DNA of 64,000 nt from JAGWAJ01 sp965215155 (GCA_965215155.1 CBDCCY010000001.1:1426001-1490000); one strand, 5' to 3'. Shown: positions 1 to 8,651, counted from the stretch's first letter. The notes: generated from the letters alone by a model not told the origin. Translations and numbers: made by a program.

Positions 1-221
1 GAACAGCGCGGCTCTCCGGTGGCCTTCGCGAGCGCGTAGGCGAAACAGTCGCCGAAGTTCAACTCCGCCCGATGATTGCCCTTGCCGAACCGCCGCCAGG
101 TGCGGCGAGCGGCCTCGACGTGTTCCGGCGTGACCGGCGCCAACTCTATCTCCGCCTCATGCAGAAACAGCTCCAGACGGTCGCGCAACGCAACGGTGAT
201 TGCGCCAGTCAGCCCGGGACA
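1..221 (-). pseudogene. VapC-type PIN toxin, 3' remnant, runs off left edge
   Basis: Read on the minus strand this stretch encodes the C-terminal part of a PIN-domain ribonuclease: a segment with RRFGKGNH followed by LNFGDCFAYALAKATGEP, the usual last acidic cluster and helix of VapC toxins. The N-terminal half, with the first catalytic aspartate, is absent: reading upstream in the same frame meets a TGA at 222-224, which is the end of the neighbouring broken gene. After ATGEP the frame appears to slip by one base, because the usual leucine-rich strand does not follow. It is best read as a dead VapC fused onto debris. The family call is solid; whether any product is made is doubtful. Confidence 0.65.
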
Positions 222-490
222 TCATCCACTCGTCGCCTTGAGAACCACGATGTCCTCGTCGAGGCCCTGGCGGCAGAGCTCCAGCCGAGGACCGCGGCTG
301 ACGTCTCCGACGGACACCGCCAACTCTCGGAGGAGGCCCAGGGTCCGCAACTCGTCCAGGTCCCCGGCCTTGCGCGCATCGGGGACGTACAAGCGATCCC
401 TGGCCTTGGCGCGGAGCGCGACGTCATCCTTCGGCAGGTTGCGCAGCTCGGGTCTTCCGCAGAATCTGTGGGTAAGAACGGAGGCTGGTA

Positions 491-631
491 GTCCTCGTCA
501 GACAAGAGGCAGCGTGCCCGTGTGCTCGCCGCCGTCAAGGCGCTTCGCTCCGCTCCGCCCCCGCTGCGCGGGGCTGACGGCCTGGACGCCGGCTCCGCGC
601 ACGAGCGCCCCGGCTCTCGTCTGACGAGGAC
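491..631. repeat. 18-bp inverted repeats bounding a segment inside IS copy 1
   Basis: Positions 491-508 (GTCCTCGTCAGACAAGAG) are the reverse complement of 614-631 with one mismatch. The pair encloses about 105 bp in the untranslated leader of the transposase and could fold into a long stem or mark a nested element. No direct repeats flank it. Confidence 0.75.
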
Positions 632-771
632 CAAATGCCCGACGCCCGTATCGGGAGGGCGATGGCCCGTCCCGAAGCACAGAACGCAGCCTCGACATCG
701 GAAACGCATCCCGTTCCGGAATCCGCGACAATTGGTGTTGCAGCAGCCAAGCGACGCGGAAGGGGAACGGG

Positions 772-2022
772 ATGCAACTCAAGAGTATCTTGAATCGGGT
801 CCAGAAGCACCCGTCGTTCATCTACGAGACGGTGCGGCTGGTGGAGCACCCGCAGTTGACCCTCGAGGTTCGGGTGCGGCCTCGCGCCGGGACCCGCGCG
901 ACGTGCTCGCAGTGCAGGCGCCGGGCCCCGGGCTACGACACGCAGGCGGTCCGGCGCTTCGACTTCGTGCCCCTGTGGCACATCCCCGTGGTCTTCCTCT
1001 ACGCGATGCGCCGCGTCGACTGCCCGCGCTGCGGCGTACGGGTCGAGGCGCTGCCGTGGGCCACCGGCAAGCACCGACTGACCGACGCCTACGCCTGGTT
1101 CCTCGCCGGGTGGGCCAGGCGTCTGTCGTGGCAGGAGGTCGCCGCGGCGTTCCCCACGTCCTGGGACACCGTCTATCGGGCCGTGCGCATGGCGGTCGAC
1201 TGGGGCCTCGCGCACCGCGACCTCACGAACATCGAGGCCATCGGCGTCGACGAGCTCTCCCGCCGCCGCGGGCAACGCTACCTGACGCTGGTCTATCAGA
1301 TCGACGGTCACTGCAAGCGCCTGCTGTGGGTCGGCCGCGAACGCAAGGCCGCGACGTTGGAGGGCTTCTTCGACTGGTTCGGCCCCGCACGCAGCGCGGC
1401 GCTGTATTTCGTCTGCTCGGACATGTGGAAGCCCTACCTGAAGGTGGTTGCCGAGCGCGCCGGCCAGGCCGTGCAGGTGCTCGACCGCTTCCACATCATG
1501 AGCCATTTCTCGCAAGCGATCGACGAGGTGCGCGCGGCGGAGGCCCGGAAGCTCGCCGCCGCGGGCCGGGCGCCGGTGCTCAAGCGCAGCCGCTGGCTCC
1601 TGCTCAAGCGTCCGGAGAATCTCAGCGACGAGCAGCGGGGCCGGCTTGCGGAGCTGGTGCGTCGCAACCTGCGCACGGTTCGCGCCTACCTGCTCAAGGA
1701 GGACTTTCAAGCGCTGTGGGGCTACGTGTCGCCGTACTGGGCCGGCCGGTTCCTCGACCGCTGGTGCACTCGGACGATGCGCTCGCGGCTCGACCCGATG
1801 AAGGAGGTGGCCCGCATGCTGCGCTCGCACCGCGACCTGATCCTGAACTGGTTCCGGGCCCGAGGGCAGTTCTCCAGTGGCATTGTCGAAGGCTTCAACG
1901 GGAAGGCCAGAGTGATCACCAAACGGGCGTATGGCTTCCGCACCTCCGCGGCACTGGAAGTCGCTTTGTATCATGCACTTGGCGACCTGCCCGAACCAGA
2001 ACTCACCCACAGATTCTGCTGA
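772..2022 (+). CDS. ISL3-family transposase
   Basis: A 416-residue DDE transposase that cuts and joins the ends of the surrounding IS. The N-terminus holds a zinc-finger module (Cys45, Cys48, Cys84, Cys87), followed by a helix-turn-helix-like region around residues 110-145 and the catalytic domain. Candidate catalytic acids are Asp160 in IGVDELSRRRGQ, Asp217 in CSDMWKPY and the glutamate in GIVEGFNGKAR near residue 375. Length and motif order fit the family. The ATG has a purine-rich GGAAGGGGAACGGG just upstream. The protein is identical to that of the second copy and shows no frameshift, so it is likely functional. Confidence 0.95.
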   Translation: MQLKSILNRVQKHPSFIYETVRLVEHPQLTLEVRVRPRAGTRATCSQCRRRAPGYDTQAVRRFDFVPLWHIPVVFLYAMRRVDCPRCGVRVEALPWATGKHRLTDAYAWFLAGWARRLSWQEVAAAFPTSWDTVYRAVRMAVDWGLAHRDLTNIEAIGVDELSRRRGQRYLTLVYQIDGHCKRLLWVGRERKAATLEGFFDWFGPARSAALYFVCSDMWKPYLKVVAERAGQAVQVLDRFHIMSHFSQAIDEVRAAEARKLAAAGRAPVLKRSRWLLLKRPENLSDEQRGRLAELVRRNLRTVRAYLLKEDFQALWGYVSPYWAGRFLDRWCTRTMRSRLDPMKEVARMLRSHRDLILNWFRARGQFSSGIVEGFNGKARVITKRAYGFRTSAALEVALYHALGDLPEPELTHRFC

Positions 2023-2217
2023 CGAGGCCGCAGCTCCTTGAGGTTGCCGGACAGGTAGGCGTGGATCCGGCTCGGAACCTGGCTCCTGGCGTCGTAGCAG
2101 AAGAAGTTCTGCCTCAAGAAATCCGACAGCTCCCTCGGGAAGCGCCGTCACGGTGAGGGAATGGTCTTCAGATTTCATGGCCCTGTGCCTTGAGCAGGGC
2201 GACGACGTACCGAGCTA

Positions 2218-2628
2218 TCAGTCCGCCGCCGGCTGGTAGGTGGCGAACGAAGTCGGGGTCTCCCAGACCGTCACGCGGACGACGGGGAAGCCGTGGGCGC
2301 GGGTCTGCTCGAAGATGAGGCGGGCGATGTGCTCGACGGTCGGGTTCTCGTCGCTGACGAAGACCGGCTCGCCCAGCTCGCGGAGGGGGGCGATCAGCGG
2401 ATCGTCGCGGTGGAGGATCATCTTGTGGTCCAGCTCGCGGTCGATCCAGCCCTTGATGTCGCGCTTGATGTCGCTGAAGTCGCAGACCATGTGCCGGTCG
2501 TCGAGCGACTCGGTCCGCACCTCCACCTCGGCAACCGCGTTGTGGCCGTGCGGGTGCTTGCAGACGCCGTCGTAGTTCAGCAGGCGGTGCCCGTAGCAGA
2601 AGTCGATGCGCTTGGTGACTGAGTACAT
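2218..2628 (-). CDS. queD: 6-carboxy-tetrahydropterin synthase (QueD) family
   Basis: A 136-residue cytosolic enzyme of the T-fold family that converts 7,8-dihydroneopterin triphosphate to 6-carboxy-tetrahydropterin in queuosine/7-deazapurine biosynthesis; 6-pyruvoyl-tetrahydropterin synthase activity is the alternative in this family. Zinc ligands are His14 (YGHRL) and His27 and His29 in CKHPHGHN, with Cys23 as the likely catalytic thiol. A downstream glutamate (NPTVEHIARLIFE) and the terminal VTVWETPTSFATY strand, which contacts the pterin, are also present. Length is normal. It starts 9 bp after the stop of the outer-membrane protein gene, so the two are probably co-transcribed, although no functional link is evident. 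Confidence 0.92.
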   Translation of the reverse strand: MYSVTKRIDFCYGHRLLNYDGVCKHPHGHNAVAEVEVRTESLDDRHMVCDFSDIKRDIKGWIDRELDHKMILHRDDPLIAPLRELGEPVFVSDENPTVEHIARLIFEQTRAHGFPVVRVTVWETPTSFATYQPAAD

Positions 2629-2637
2629 GAGGCGCCT

Positions 2638-3423
2638 TCAGAACGCGTAGCGCAGCGAGAGGTGCAGGCCGTGGCTCGCCAGGCGTGCGTGCGTCTCGCC
2701 GAGGCGGAACTCGTTGGGTCGGCCGTCGCGGTAGTGGATGCTGCCGTCGTGGTGGAGCACGCGGCCCGTGCCCGCGCCGGTGGCGATGCGGCCGGACGCC
2801 AGGTAGCGCCAGGCGAGGTCGAGCGTCGCGGCGCCGCCGAGCGGCATCGCGAGCCCCGCCGCCGCCATCCAGGAGAGGCTCGTCCGGCGGCCCGCGGGAA
2901 CGACCGTCATCGTGCGGGGGAACGTCATCGTGGTCTCGTCGAGGGCGATGCGCGAGACGCCCGCCCCGCCGCCGACGAACGGACGGAGATGACCGAGCCC
3001 CGCCACGCCCAGTTCGGCCAGGTCGACGTACGCCGCGGCCAGGCCGGAGAGCACGGCCAGATCGGCCGCCACCGACTGCCGGCGGTCCGGGGCGAGGAAA
3101 TTGGCCCGGCCGGCGTAGGCGGCGCGGGGGCGGGACTGCACCAGGCCCTCGATGCGGAGGGCCGCTGCCGCGCGGTAGCCGATGCCGACCTCGACGCCGG
3201 TGATGGCGCCGAAGTCCCCGAGCGCGCTGTAGGGGGCGCCGTCCGTCCCCGCGCCGCAGCCGTACAGGCCGTGCGTCGTGCAGTCCGCGTCCGTGAACCG
3301 CGCGTCGGAGGAGCGGTCGAGCCCCACGCCGGCGCGCAGGTAGACACCATCCGCGACGGCGACGCCGGAGAGGATCGGGGATGTCGCGGTCAGCACCGCG
3401 AGCGCCGCGCCGATCCGCCGCAC
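2638..3423 (-). CDS. Exported outer-membrane beta-barrel protein
   Basis: About 261 residues. I chose a GTG start at 3423 because it opens a plausible signal peptide (VRRIGAALAVLTATSP, cleavage after GVAVA) and longer versions run antisense-like into the next gene. The mature part alternates polar and hydrophobic residues, has glycine-rich turns, and ends in LHLSLRYAF, a typical C-terminal beta-signal with final Phe for BAM-dependent insertion. A cysteine pair (ADCTTHGLYGC) may form an extracellular-loop disulfide. Size suggests an 8- to 10-stranded OmpA/OmpW-like barrel of unknown cargo. It lies upstream of queD and downstream of the Ig-like protein gene, separated from it by about 190 bp. 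Confidence 0.75.
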   Translation of the reverse strand: MRRIGAALAVLTATSPILSGVAVADGVYLRAGVGLDRSSDARFTDADCTTHGLYGCGAGTDGAPYSALGDFGAITGVEVGIGYRAAAALRIEGLVQSRPRAAYAGRANFLAPDRRQSVAADLAVLSGLAAAYVDLAELGVAGLGHLRPFVGGGAGVSRIALDETTMTFPRTMTVVPAGRRTSLSWMAAAGLAMPLGGAATLDLAWRYLASGRIATGAGTGRVLHHDGSIHYRDGRPNEFRLGETHARLASHGLHLSLRYAF

Positions 3424-3614
3424 GGGCCGTCGCCGCGGCGGACGCGCAGCAGGCCGGTCTCCGCCTGCTCGGCTTGCCGGGCGGACGAGTGGCCGACCTG
3501 GTCGCCGGAGCGGATGCGCCGCGGGCCGGCCTCCGCCGCCCGCGCCGGGAAAGCAGTGTCGGAGTTCGTCGCGACGGAACGACCCGCCCGCCGCCCGTGC
3601 CCTCGTGGGCGTCG

Positions 3615-4547
3615 TCACGGAGAGGTCACGGCCGGGTGCACGGTCACGGTGACGTCGACCGGCGTGGTCTGGATCGAGTCGTCGGCGTAGCCGCGCAGCA
3701 CGTACGTGCCGGCTTCGCTGAAGCTGACGGTGGTGACGGCCTCGCCCCCGCGGCCTCCTTCGATCGGGATGCTCCGCGGCTCGAAGGCGACGGAGCCGGC
3801 GCCGCGGTACTGCGTCCAGGTGAGAGCGAGACCGGTCTCGCCGGCCACCCGCGCGCTGACGATGGCTTGGTTGTTCGGGCTCGGGAGCGCCGCCCGCAGC
3901 CGGGCCGCGGTCGCGGCCCGCGCGTCCGTCGGCGCCGGCCGAGCCGGACGCGGCCCCGGGATCCCGTCGTCGCTGACGACGGCGGTCAGCGTCAGCGTGT
4001 CGGGAAGCGTGACCTCCAGCTCCGTCCCGCCGGGGAGCGAGATGGCCGGCCGCTGGTTGTCGGCCGGGGCGCCCTGCAGGCCCATGCCGCGGTTGGCCCG
4101 CAGCACGCCCTCGTCGAGCTCCCACGAGAGCCAGATCGACCCGTACGCCTTGTCGGTCCGGCCCGCATGGGTGAGCGTCCAGACGAGATCCCGCTCGCCG
4201 TCGCCGTACTCCGCCGGCACCTCCACCGTGAAGATGAACTGCTGGCGCCGCGGGTAGAAGTGCGTCGGCTGCCCGCGGTCCGGAGGTCCGGGCTCGAAGA
4301 AGTTGGTCTCGCCGAGCGGGATGTGCGGCGTCTCCCGGTAGTTGCGGTTCAGGTACCCGAAGTACATCGTGTAGGAGCCGTCGTCGTTCTGCGTCCAGCC
4401 TTCGTAGACGGGGGCGACGTTCTGGCCCCGGTCCCAGCGCACCTGCGCCTCGGCGGGCGCGGCCGCAAGGAACGCAGCCAGCACGACCGCTGCTGCCGCC
4501 GCCGCGGGCCACCGCACTTCCCTGGTCATGACCGTCCTCATCGTCAT
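3615..4547 (-). CDS. Exported Ig-like protein, paralogue of 16069-16842
   Basis: A 310-residue protein with an N-terminal signal sequence (cleavage near AAPAEAQ) and no recognised catalytic motif. Residues 45-160 contain PVYEGWTQNDDGSYTMYFGY, LTHAGRTDKAYG and LSWELDEGVLRANRG, each with a counterpart in the plus-strand gene at 16069. The C-terminal third (ELEVTLPDTLTLTAVVSDDG, then EAGTYVLRGYADDS) reads like a bacterial Ig/PKD-type domain. Both paralogues sit beside a cytochrome/copper-monooxygenase gene, here 81 bp upstream on the same strand, suggesting a common partner role, perhaps binding or presenting substrate. Function unknown; the pairing is observed, the role inferred. Confidence 0.8.
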   Translation of the reverse strand: MTMRTVMTREVRWPAAAAAAVVLAAFLAAAPAEAQVRWDRGQNVAPVYEGWTQNDDGSYTMYFGYLNRNYRETPHIPLGETNFFEPGPPDRGQPTHFYPRRQQFIFTVEVPAEYGDGERDLVWTLTHAGRTDKAYGSIWLSWELDEGVLRANRGMGLQGAPADNQRPAISLPGGTELEVTLPDTLTLTAVVSDDGIPGPRPARPAPTDARAATAARLRAALPSPNNQAIVSARVAGETGLALTWTQYRGAGSVAFEPRSIPIEGGRGGEAVTTVSFSEAGTYVLRGYADDSIQTTPVDVTVTVHPAVTSP

Positions 4548-4627
4548 CGTCGCGATCGGCGTCCGGACGGCGCCGTGATTCCCGTTGGTCGAGAACTCGG
4601 CGCCGTCCCCACGGCCCGCCGCCCTGC

Positions 4628-5908
4628 CTAGTTGTCGTTCGCGGTCAGGGCCTCACGCTCGGCGACCGCCGCCTCGAACTCCTCGTCGCTGAGCTCGAAC
4701 CAGCTCGTCCAGGTGAAGCTCATGTCGTCGCTCGACCGCTGCCCGAAACCGGCCCAGTTGCGCGGATCGGGGTTCCAGCGGTTGGCGCGGGAGTTGTCGT
4801 GCCACGTGATCGTGTGCAGGATGGTTTCCTTCGGCAGCAGCGGCTGCACGTCGTCCGCGTAGTTGTAGACGATGTGCCAGCCGAAGTCCCAGTCGGCGCA
4901 ACTGAGCGTCTCGACCTCGCCGTCCGGGTAGATCGCCTCGATGCACTGCCGTTTCCCGCGGTTGTGCAGGTGCGGCTGGAAGCCGGTCAGACGGACGTTC
5001 GCATCGAACCTGTGGTAGCTGTCGTGCCGCACGTCGTCCTCGCCGGGCGGGATGTCGAGGTCGTAGTTCTGGCCGAGGCCGCGCGAGAAGAGCTCGTGCT
5101 CCGGCTCCTCGCCCTTGGGATAGAAGGTCAGGCCGACGCTGGTCCGGTCGGTCCGCTCCTCGCCGATCGACGCGTAGTGCATGTTGAAGCGGATGATCGA
5201 CCCCGCCTTGACGAGACGGCCGGTCCCCTCGGGGAACACGTCGCCGTTCTTGCCCTGCGCGTACTCGTTGAGGAAGTCGCCCTCGTCCGAGTCGATGGAC
5301 TCCTGCAGCCGGGTCACGGCGTGGTGAACCACCGGGAAGCCCTCGGCCGACGGCTTGGTCTCGACCGCCTTGATCCAGCGATCCTCGGTCAGGCCGGACT
5401 CGGAGAAGAGGTCGCCCCACCAGTTGGCGCCCTCCGCCGGCACCACGAAGGGCTCCGGAATCGGCACGATCCAGTCGGGCTCGCCGGTGTGCCAGATGTC
5501 GCGGTCGGCGAACTCGACCGGCGGCGGCATGTCGGCCGGGTTGCCGCGCGGGGCGCCCGCGTCGACCCAGTCGACGATGGTCTCGATCTCGGCGTCGCTC
5601 AGCGAGCGGTCGTACTTGAAGCCCTGCACGCCGATGTTCTTGTCGATGAACCAGGGAGGCATGGTCCGCGTCTCGACCTTCTCGCGGATGGCGCGCGCCC
5701 AGGGCCGCGTCTCCTCGTAGGTCAGCAGCGACATCGGGGCGATCGCCCCCTCGCGGTGGCAGCTCTGGCAGGAGCGCTGCAGGATGGGTGCCACGTCGCG
5801 CGTGAACGTGGGGTCTTCCGCCTGCGCGGCCGCCGTGCCGGGGGCCAGCAGCAGTGCGGCGAACGTGGCGGCGGCAACGCCGAGCGAACGGATGCCTCGG
5901 GCCTTCAT
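4628..5908 (-). CDS. Exported cytochrome c / PHM-like copper monooxygenase, copy 1
   Basis: A 426-residue exported protein (signal cleavage near GTAAAQA). The N-terminal domain has one haem-c motif, CQSCH, followed by MPPW and a DAGAPRGNP loop. The remainder resembles type II dicopper monooxygenases (peptidylglycine hydroxylase fold): a His-His pair (VVHHAV), a lone His after Met (NMHYAS) and a His-X-His (QPHLHNRGKR) correspond to the CuH and CuM ligand sets. Such enzymes hydroxylate C-H bonds using O2; the haem domain could supply electrons. The ATG at 5908 is preceded by GGGAGG. Copies 2 and 3 are at 14499 and 31497. Substrate unknown; the fold call is by motif pattern only. Confidence 0.8.
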   Translation of the reverse strand: MKARGIRSLGVAAATFAALLLAPGTAAAQAEDPTFTRDVAPILQRSCQSCHREGAIAPMSLLTYEETRPWARAIREKVETRTMPPWFIDKNIGVQGFKYDRSLSDAEIETIVDWVDAGAPRGNPADMPPPVEFADRDIWHTGEPDWIVPIPEPFVVPAEGANWWGDLFSESGLTEDRWIKAVETKPSAEGFPVVHHAVTRLQESIDSDEGDFLNEYAQGKNGDVFPEGTGRLVKAGSIIRFNMHYASIGEERTDRTSVGLTFYPKGEEPEHELFSRGLGQNYDLDIPPGEDDVRHDSYHRFDANVRLTGFQPHLHNRGKRQCIEAIYPDGEVETLSCADWDFGWHIVYNYADDVQPLLPKETILHTITWHDNSRANRWNPDPRNWAGFGQRSSDDMSFTWTSWFELSDEEFEAAVAEREALTANDN

Positions 5909-6155
5909 GGAACTGCCTCCCTCGCGGATACGCGTACGCGAAGAACCGCCGCCGGTCCGACGGCCGCGGATCGTCCGCGCGATCTGCCTAATGTGCCGCG
6001 TGACGTGCCGCGCTGTCAACCGGTGCGGGCCCGAGTCGGGCGTGCGGTGGACCGGTTCGGGGACCCGCGAGTCTGCTCCGTGCGCACCGCGCGGACTCCC
6101 GGAGGAGCGGTCGGGGTCCCGGGCGGAGCCGTCGGGGCGATCTCGCGGGCCGGGG

Positions 6156-7307
6156 CTACGGGTGGGTGCCCCAGAGGAGCTCCGCCACGAAGCCGGCCGG
6201 GATGCCGACCACCAGCAGCGCGAGGCTGACAAGGAGGAAGCGCGAGTAGATGGGCACCTTCAGGGCGCGGTGGGTCAGCTCGACACGCACCGCCTCCCGC
6301 TCGTCGATCGCCTCGTAGGCGCGCTCCAGGCTGTCCTGGTCGGTGACGTCGAAGTAGTCGCCGCCGAAGTCCCGGATCTGCTCGATGAGGGGCGGCGTGG
6401 ACGAGACCTCCAGGCGGGCGGCGCGCGCGTCGGTCGTGTTGATGTAGATGACGTAGGGGACGATGTTGCGCTGGTTGAGGGCCACGAACTCGGCCGACGG
6501 CATCTCGTCGACGTCGGCGTCGGTGATGATGAGGACCGCGCGATGGGCGGTGATGCTGGTGCCGAGGATCGCCTCGTCCTGGTCGAAGTGGCGGATGACC
6601 GCCTGGAGCGCCCGGACGATGTTCGTCGTCCCCTCGCTGGGGATGATCTGGACGCGGTCCTGGGTCACGTAGAAGCGGTCGCGGGCCGTGCCCGGCTCCG
6701 GGGCGAGGATCTTCACCGTGACGTACGGCGCGTCCATCACCTGGTAGTAGTAGAGCTCGTCGTCGAGGACGAAATCGTCGACCATGTAGGGGTACGACGA
6801 GAACATCCACAGCGAGACGCGGTCGTTCTTCTGCCGCCGCATCTCCAGGAACGAGAGGTGCGCCTCGCGCGCCACCTCCGCGCGCGAGCGGTCGGTGTTG
6901 GCGAACTCCCACGCCATCGAGAGCGACGTGTCGACGAGGTCGATCCGCACCCGCGACTCCACGTCCCCGGTCACCTGCTCGGTCGCGGTCAGGAACGGGT
7001 CGGACGCCGCGACGAGGAGCGCGGCGACGGCCAGCCCCAGGAGCAGCTTGGGGACGACGTAGAGGAAGGCGGCGATCGGCCCGCGCCGGAAGCGCCGGGC
7101 GACGGAGTGTCCCGAGTGCTGGCGGGCGTGGGCGCGCCGAGTAAGGGACCGGCGCGCCAGCGTCAGCAGGCAGGCGGCGACCAGGATCAACCCCAGCAGG
7201 GAGGCGGTTCCGGTATCGCCGTAGCGGACCTGATCGAAATCGGTCCCCGCAAGCTCGTCGAGCTGCGCCTGCAGGAACGCGACGAACTCGGACGCGGTGA
7301 TCAGCAT
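6156..7307 (-). CDS. Membrane-anchored VWA-domain protein
   Basis: A 383-residue membrane protein. Hydrophobic segments lie near residues 35-50 (LLGLILVAACLLTL) and 83-102 (KLLLGLAVAALLVAASDPFL), and another at the C-terminus (FLLVSLALLVVGIPAGFVAEL). Between them is a von Willebrand factor A domain with a MIDAS-like DTSLS near residue 128 and a second acidic strand, VLIITDADVDEMP. The arrangement recalls Bat-type VWA proteins, but no MoxR ATPase or other Bat gene is adjacent, so it may act as an independent metal-dependent adhesion or assembly factor. It lies between two exported enzymes on the same strand with gaps of 84 and 247 bp. No specific partner is evident. Confidence 0.8.
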   Translation of the reverse strand: MLITASEFVAFLQAQLDELAGTDFDQVRYGDTGTASLLGLILVAACLLTLARRSLTRRAHARQHSGHSVARRFRRGPIAAFLYVVPKLLLGLAVAALLVAASDPFLTATEQVTGDVESRVRIDLVDTSLSMAWEFANTDRSRAEVAREAHLSFLEMRRQKNDRVSLWMFSSYPYMVDDFVLDDELYYYQVMDAPYVTVKILAPEPGTARDRFYVTQDRVQIIPSEGTTNIVRALQAVIRHFDQDEAILGTSITAHRAVLIITDADVDEMPSAEFVALNQRNIVPYVIYINTTDARAARLEVSSTPPLIEQIRDFGGDYFDVTDQDSLERAYEAIDEREAVRVELTHRALKVPIYSRFLLVSLALLVVGIPAGFVAELLWGTHP

Positions 7308-7391
7308 GCTTGCGACCGTGGCGCCGGCGCGCTCGGGGGGGCGATGGTCGTCGGCGCGGGGCGCGATGCCGCCTCGGTCATCGGCCCGGGC

Positions 7392-8651
7392 TCATGCGCG
7401 CAGCGCCCCGATGAACGCATCGGCCAGCGCATCGGCCGACGCGCGGTTCCACGTTTCGTTCACCGCCACGAGGAAGCGGGCGCCGCCCCGACCACCGTTG
7501 CCGCTGCGCGGCGCGCCGAGGTGGATCCTGCGCTGGCGGAGCCGCGCCCGGAAGCCCGCCGCGTCCGGCTGTGCGACGCGCAACCGGAAGAGGTTGGTAC
7601 CGGCGGGGATGCGCTCCACCGCGAAGGCCTCGTGCGCGCCCAGTCGATCGATGACCGCCTCGGAGACGGCCAGGGCCTGGCGGAAGCGGTCGGTGAAGCC
7701 CGGAGCGTAGTGCCGCGCGAGCGCTGCGAACGGCCACGCCCCCGGCAGCCCGGCGCCGAACATCCGGCGCACGTGGTACAGGTCGTCGAGCAGCGCGCGC
7801 GGACCGGCCAGGATGGCGCCGGAGACGGAGTTGAAGTACTTGTAGAGCGACACGTACACGGTGTCGAAGGGCCGCGCATATTCGGCCACGGAGCGGCCGG
7901 TGGCGGCGCTCTGCAGGAAGATGCGGGCGCCGTCGAGGTGCAGGCGGATGCCCTCCTGCTTCGCGAACGCGGTGATCCGGTCGAGCTCCAGCTGGTCGAA
8001 CGTCTCCCCGTAGCGCCGCCGGACCGGGGTCTCGATCGAGATGACCGATACGGGCCGCGCCACGCGGCCGCCGGCCGTGCGGGCGATGACGTCCTGCACT
8101 TCGTCCAGGCGGAACCCGGCCCGCCCCGGGCCCAGCGGCATCAGCGTGATGCCGCTCAAGCTCTGCACGCAGTCGCCGGAGTCGTTGAACAGGTGGCTTT
8201 CGGCCTGCACCACGGCGCGGCCGGTGCCGCCCGCCAGCGTGCGCACCGCCAGGTGGTTGGCGAGGGTGCCGGTCGGCAGGAAGACGGCGCGCTCCTTGCC
8301 GAGCACCTCCGCGAAGTGCGCCTCGAGCGCCGCGACGCTGCCGCCGTTGGAGTAGCTGTCGCGCTCGATCCGTCGGCTTCCGGCCAGCTCGGCCCAGACC
8401 GCCGCGGTCTCCGCGGGCGTCAGCCCGAGGCCGTCCCCGGTCATCCGCACGGGCCCCGGCCCCGCTTCGGGCCCGACGCCGGCGCCCGTGCGCGGCGACG
8501 GTTCGCGGGCCACCGCGCTCTCCGCCTCCAGGGGATCCGCCTGCCGCGCCGCCGCCGGTTGTCCGACGATCGCCGGTCGTCCGACAACTGCCGCGGCCCC
8601 GAGCGAGCCGAGCGCCAGGAAGCGCCGTCGATCGAGGCGGGTCGCATTCAT
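7392..8651 (-). CDS. Tat-exported threonine-aldolase-like PLP enzyme
   Basis: A 419-residue fold-type I PLP enzyme of the beta-eliminating lyase/threonine aldolase group. The N-terminus, MNATRLDRRRFLALGSLGAA, carries a twin-arginine motif before a hydrophobic stretch, predicting Tat export of the folded holoenzyme. The PLP lysine is probably in VSLYKYFNSVSGAIL; LHLDGARIF supplies the aspartate and arginine that contact the cofactor, and AVFLPTGTLANHLAV the phosphate loop. Threonine aldolases split threonine or allo-threonine to glycine and acetaldehyde in the cytosol, so a periplasmic version is unusual and its substrate is uncertain. A 53-bp gap separates it from the hydrolase gene. Confidence 0.85.
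   Translation of the reverse strand: MNATRLDRRRFLALGSLGAAAVVGRPAIVGQPAAARQADPLEAESAVAREPSPRTGAGVGPEAGPGPVRMTGDGLGLTPAETAAVWAELAGSRRIERDSYSNGGSVAALEAHFAEVLGKERAVFLPTGTLANHLAVRTLAGGTGRAVVQAESHLFNDSGDCVQSLSGITLMPLGPGRAGFRLDEVQDVIARTAGGRVARPVSVISIETPVRRRYGETFDQLELDRITAFAKQEGIRLHLDGARIFLQSAATGRSVAEYARPFDTVYVSLYKYFNSVSGAILAGPRALLDDLYHVRRMFGAGLPGAWPFAALARHYAPGFTDRFRQALAVSEAVIDRLGAHEAFAVERIPAGTNLFRLRVAQPDAAGFRARLRQRRIHLGAPRSGNGGRGGARFLVAVNETWNRASADALADAFIGALRA

Larger units (their letters stand above)
451..2029 (+). mobile_element. ISL3-family insertion sequence, copy 1
   Basis: A 1579-bp element starting GGTCTTCCGCAGAATC and ending GATTCTGCTGACGAGGCC; the two ends are imperfect inverted repeats sharing GCAGAATCTGTGGGT. 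It is flanked by GCAGCTCG (443-450) and GCAGCTCC (2030-2037), an 8-bp target duplication with one mismatch, the length expected for ISL3. It carries one transposase gene. The copy at 19570-21148 has the same length and identical translations in every frame, so at least one transposition was recent. The insertion splits an unrecognised gene. Confidence 0.93.
222..2178 (-). pseudogene. Unrecognised gene, interrupted by ISL3 copy 1
   Basis: Two minus-strand pieces join into one reading frame when the insertion sequence at 451-2029 is removed. The upstream piece (about 2038-2178) ends SGNLKELR and the downstream piece (222-450) resumes with NLPKDDVALRAKARDRLYVP, ending in KATSG and a stop. The 5' end has a second lesion: the start MKSEDHSLTVTALP and the following RELSDFLRQNFF lie in different frames, an apparent one-base insertion near 2147. 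The ATG overlaps the stop of a still older fragment (residues ARYVVALLKAQGHEI) abutting queD. I do not recognise the family. It is interrupted, frameshifted and almost certainly non-functional. Confidence 0.55.

Noticed and set aside
1..221. Functional VapC toxin
   Set aside because: The N-terminal half with the first catalytic aspartate is missing and the frame is disrupted at the 3' side.
451..2029. Two ISL3 copies as a duplication from assembly
   Set aside because: Flanks differ and each has its own target duplication, so both are genuine insertions.
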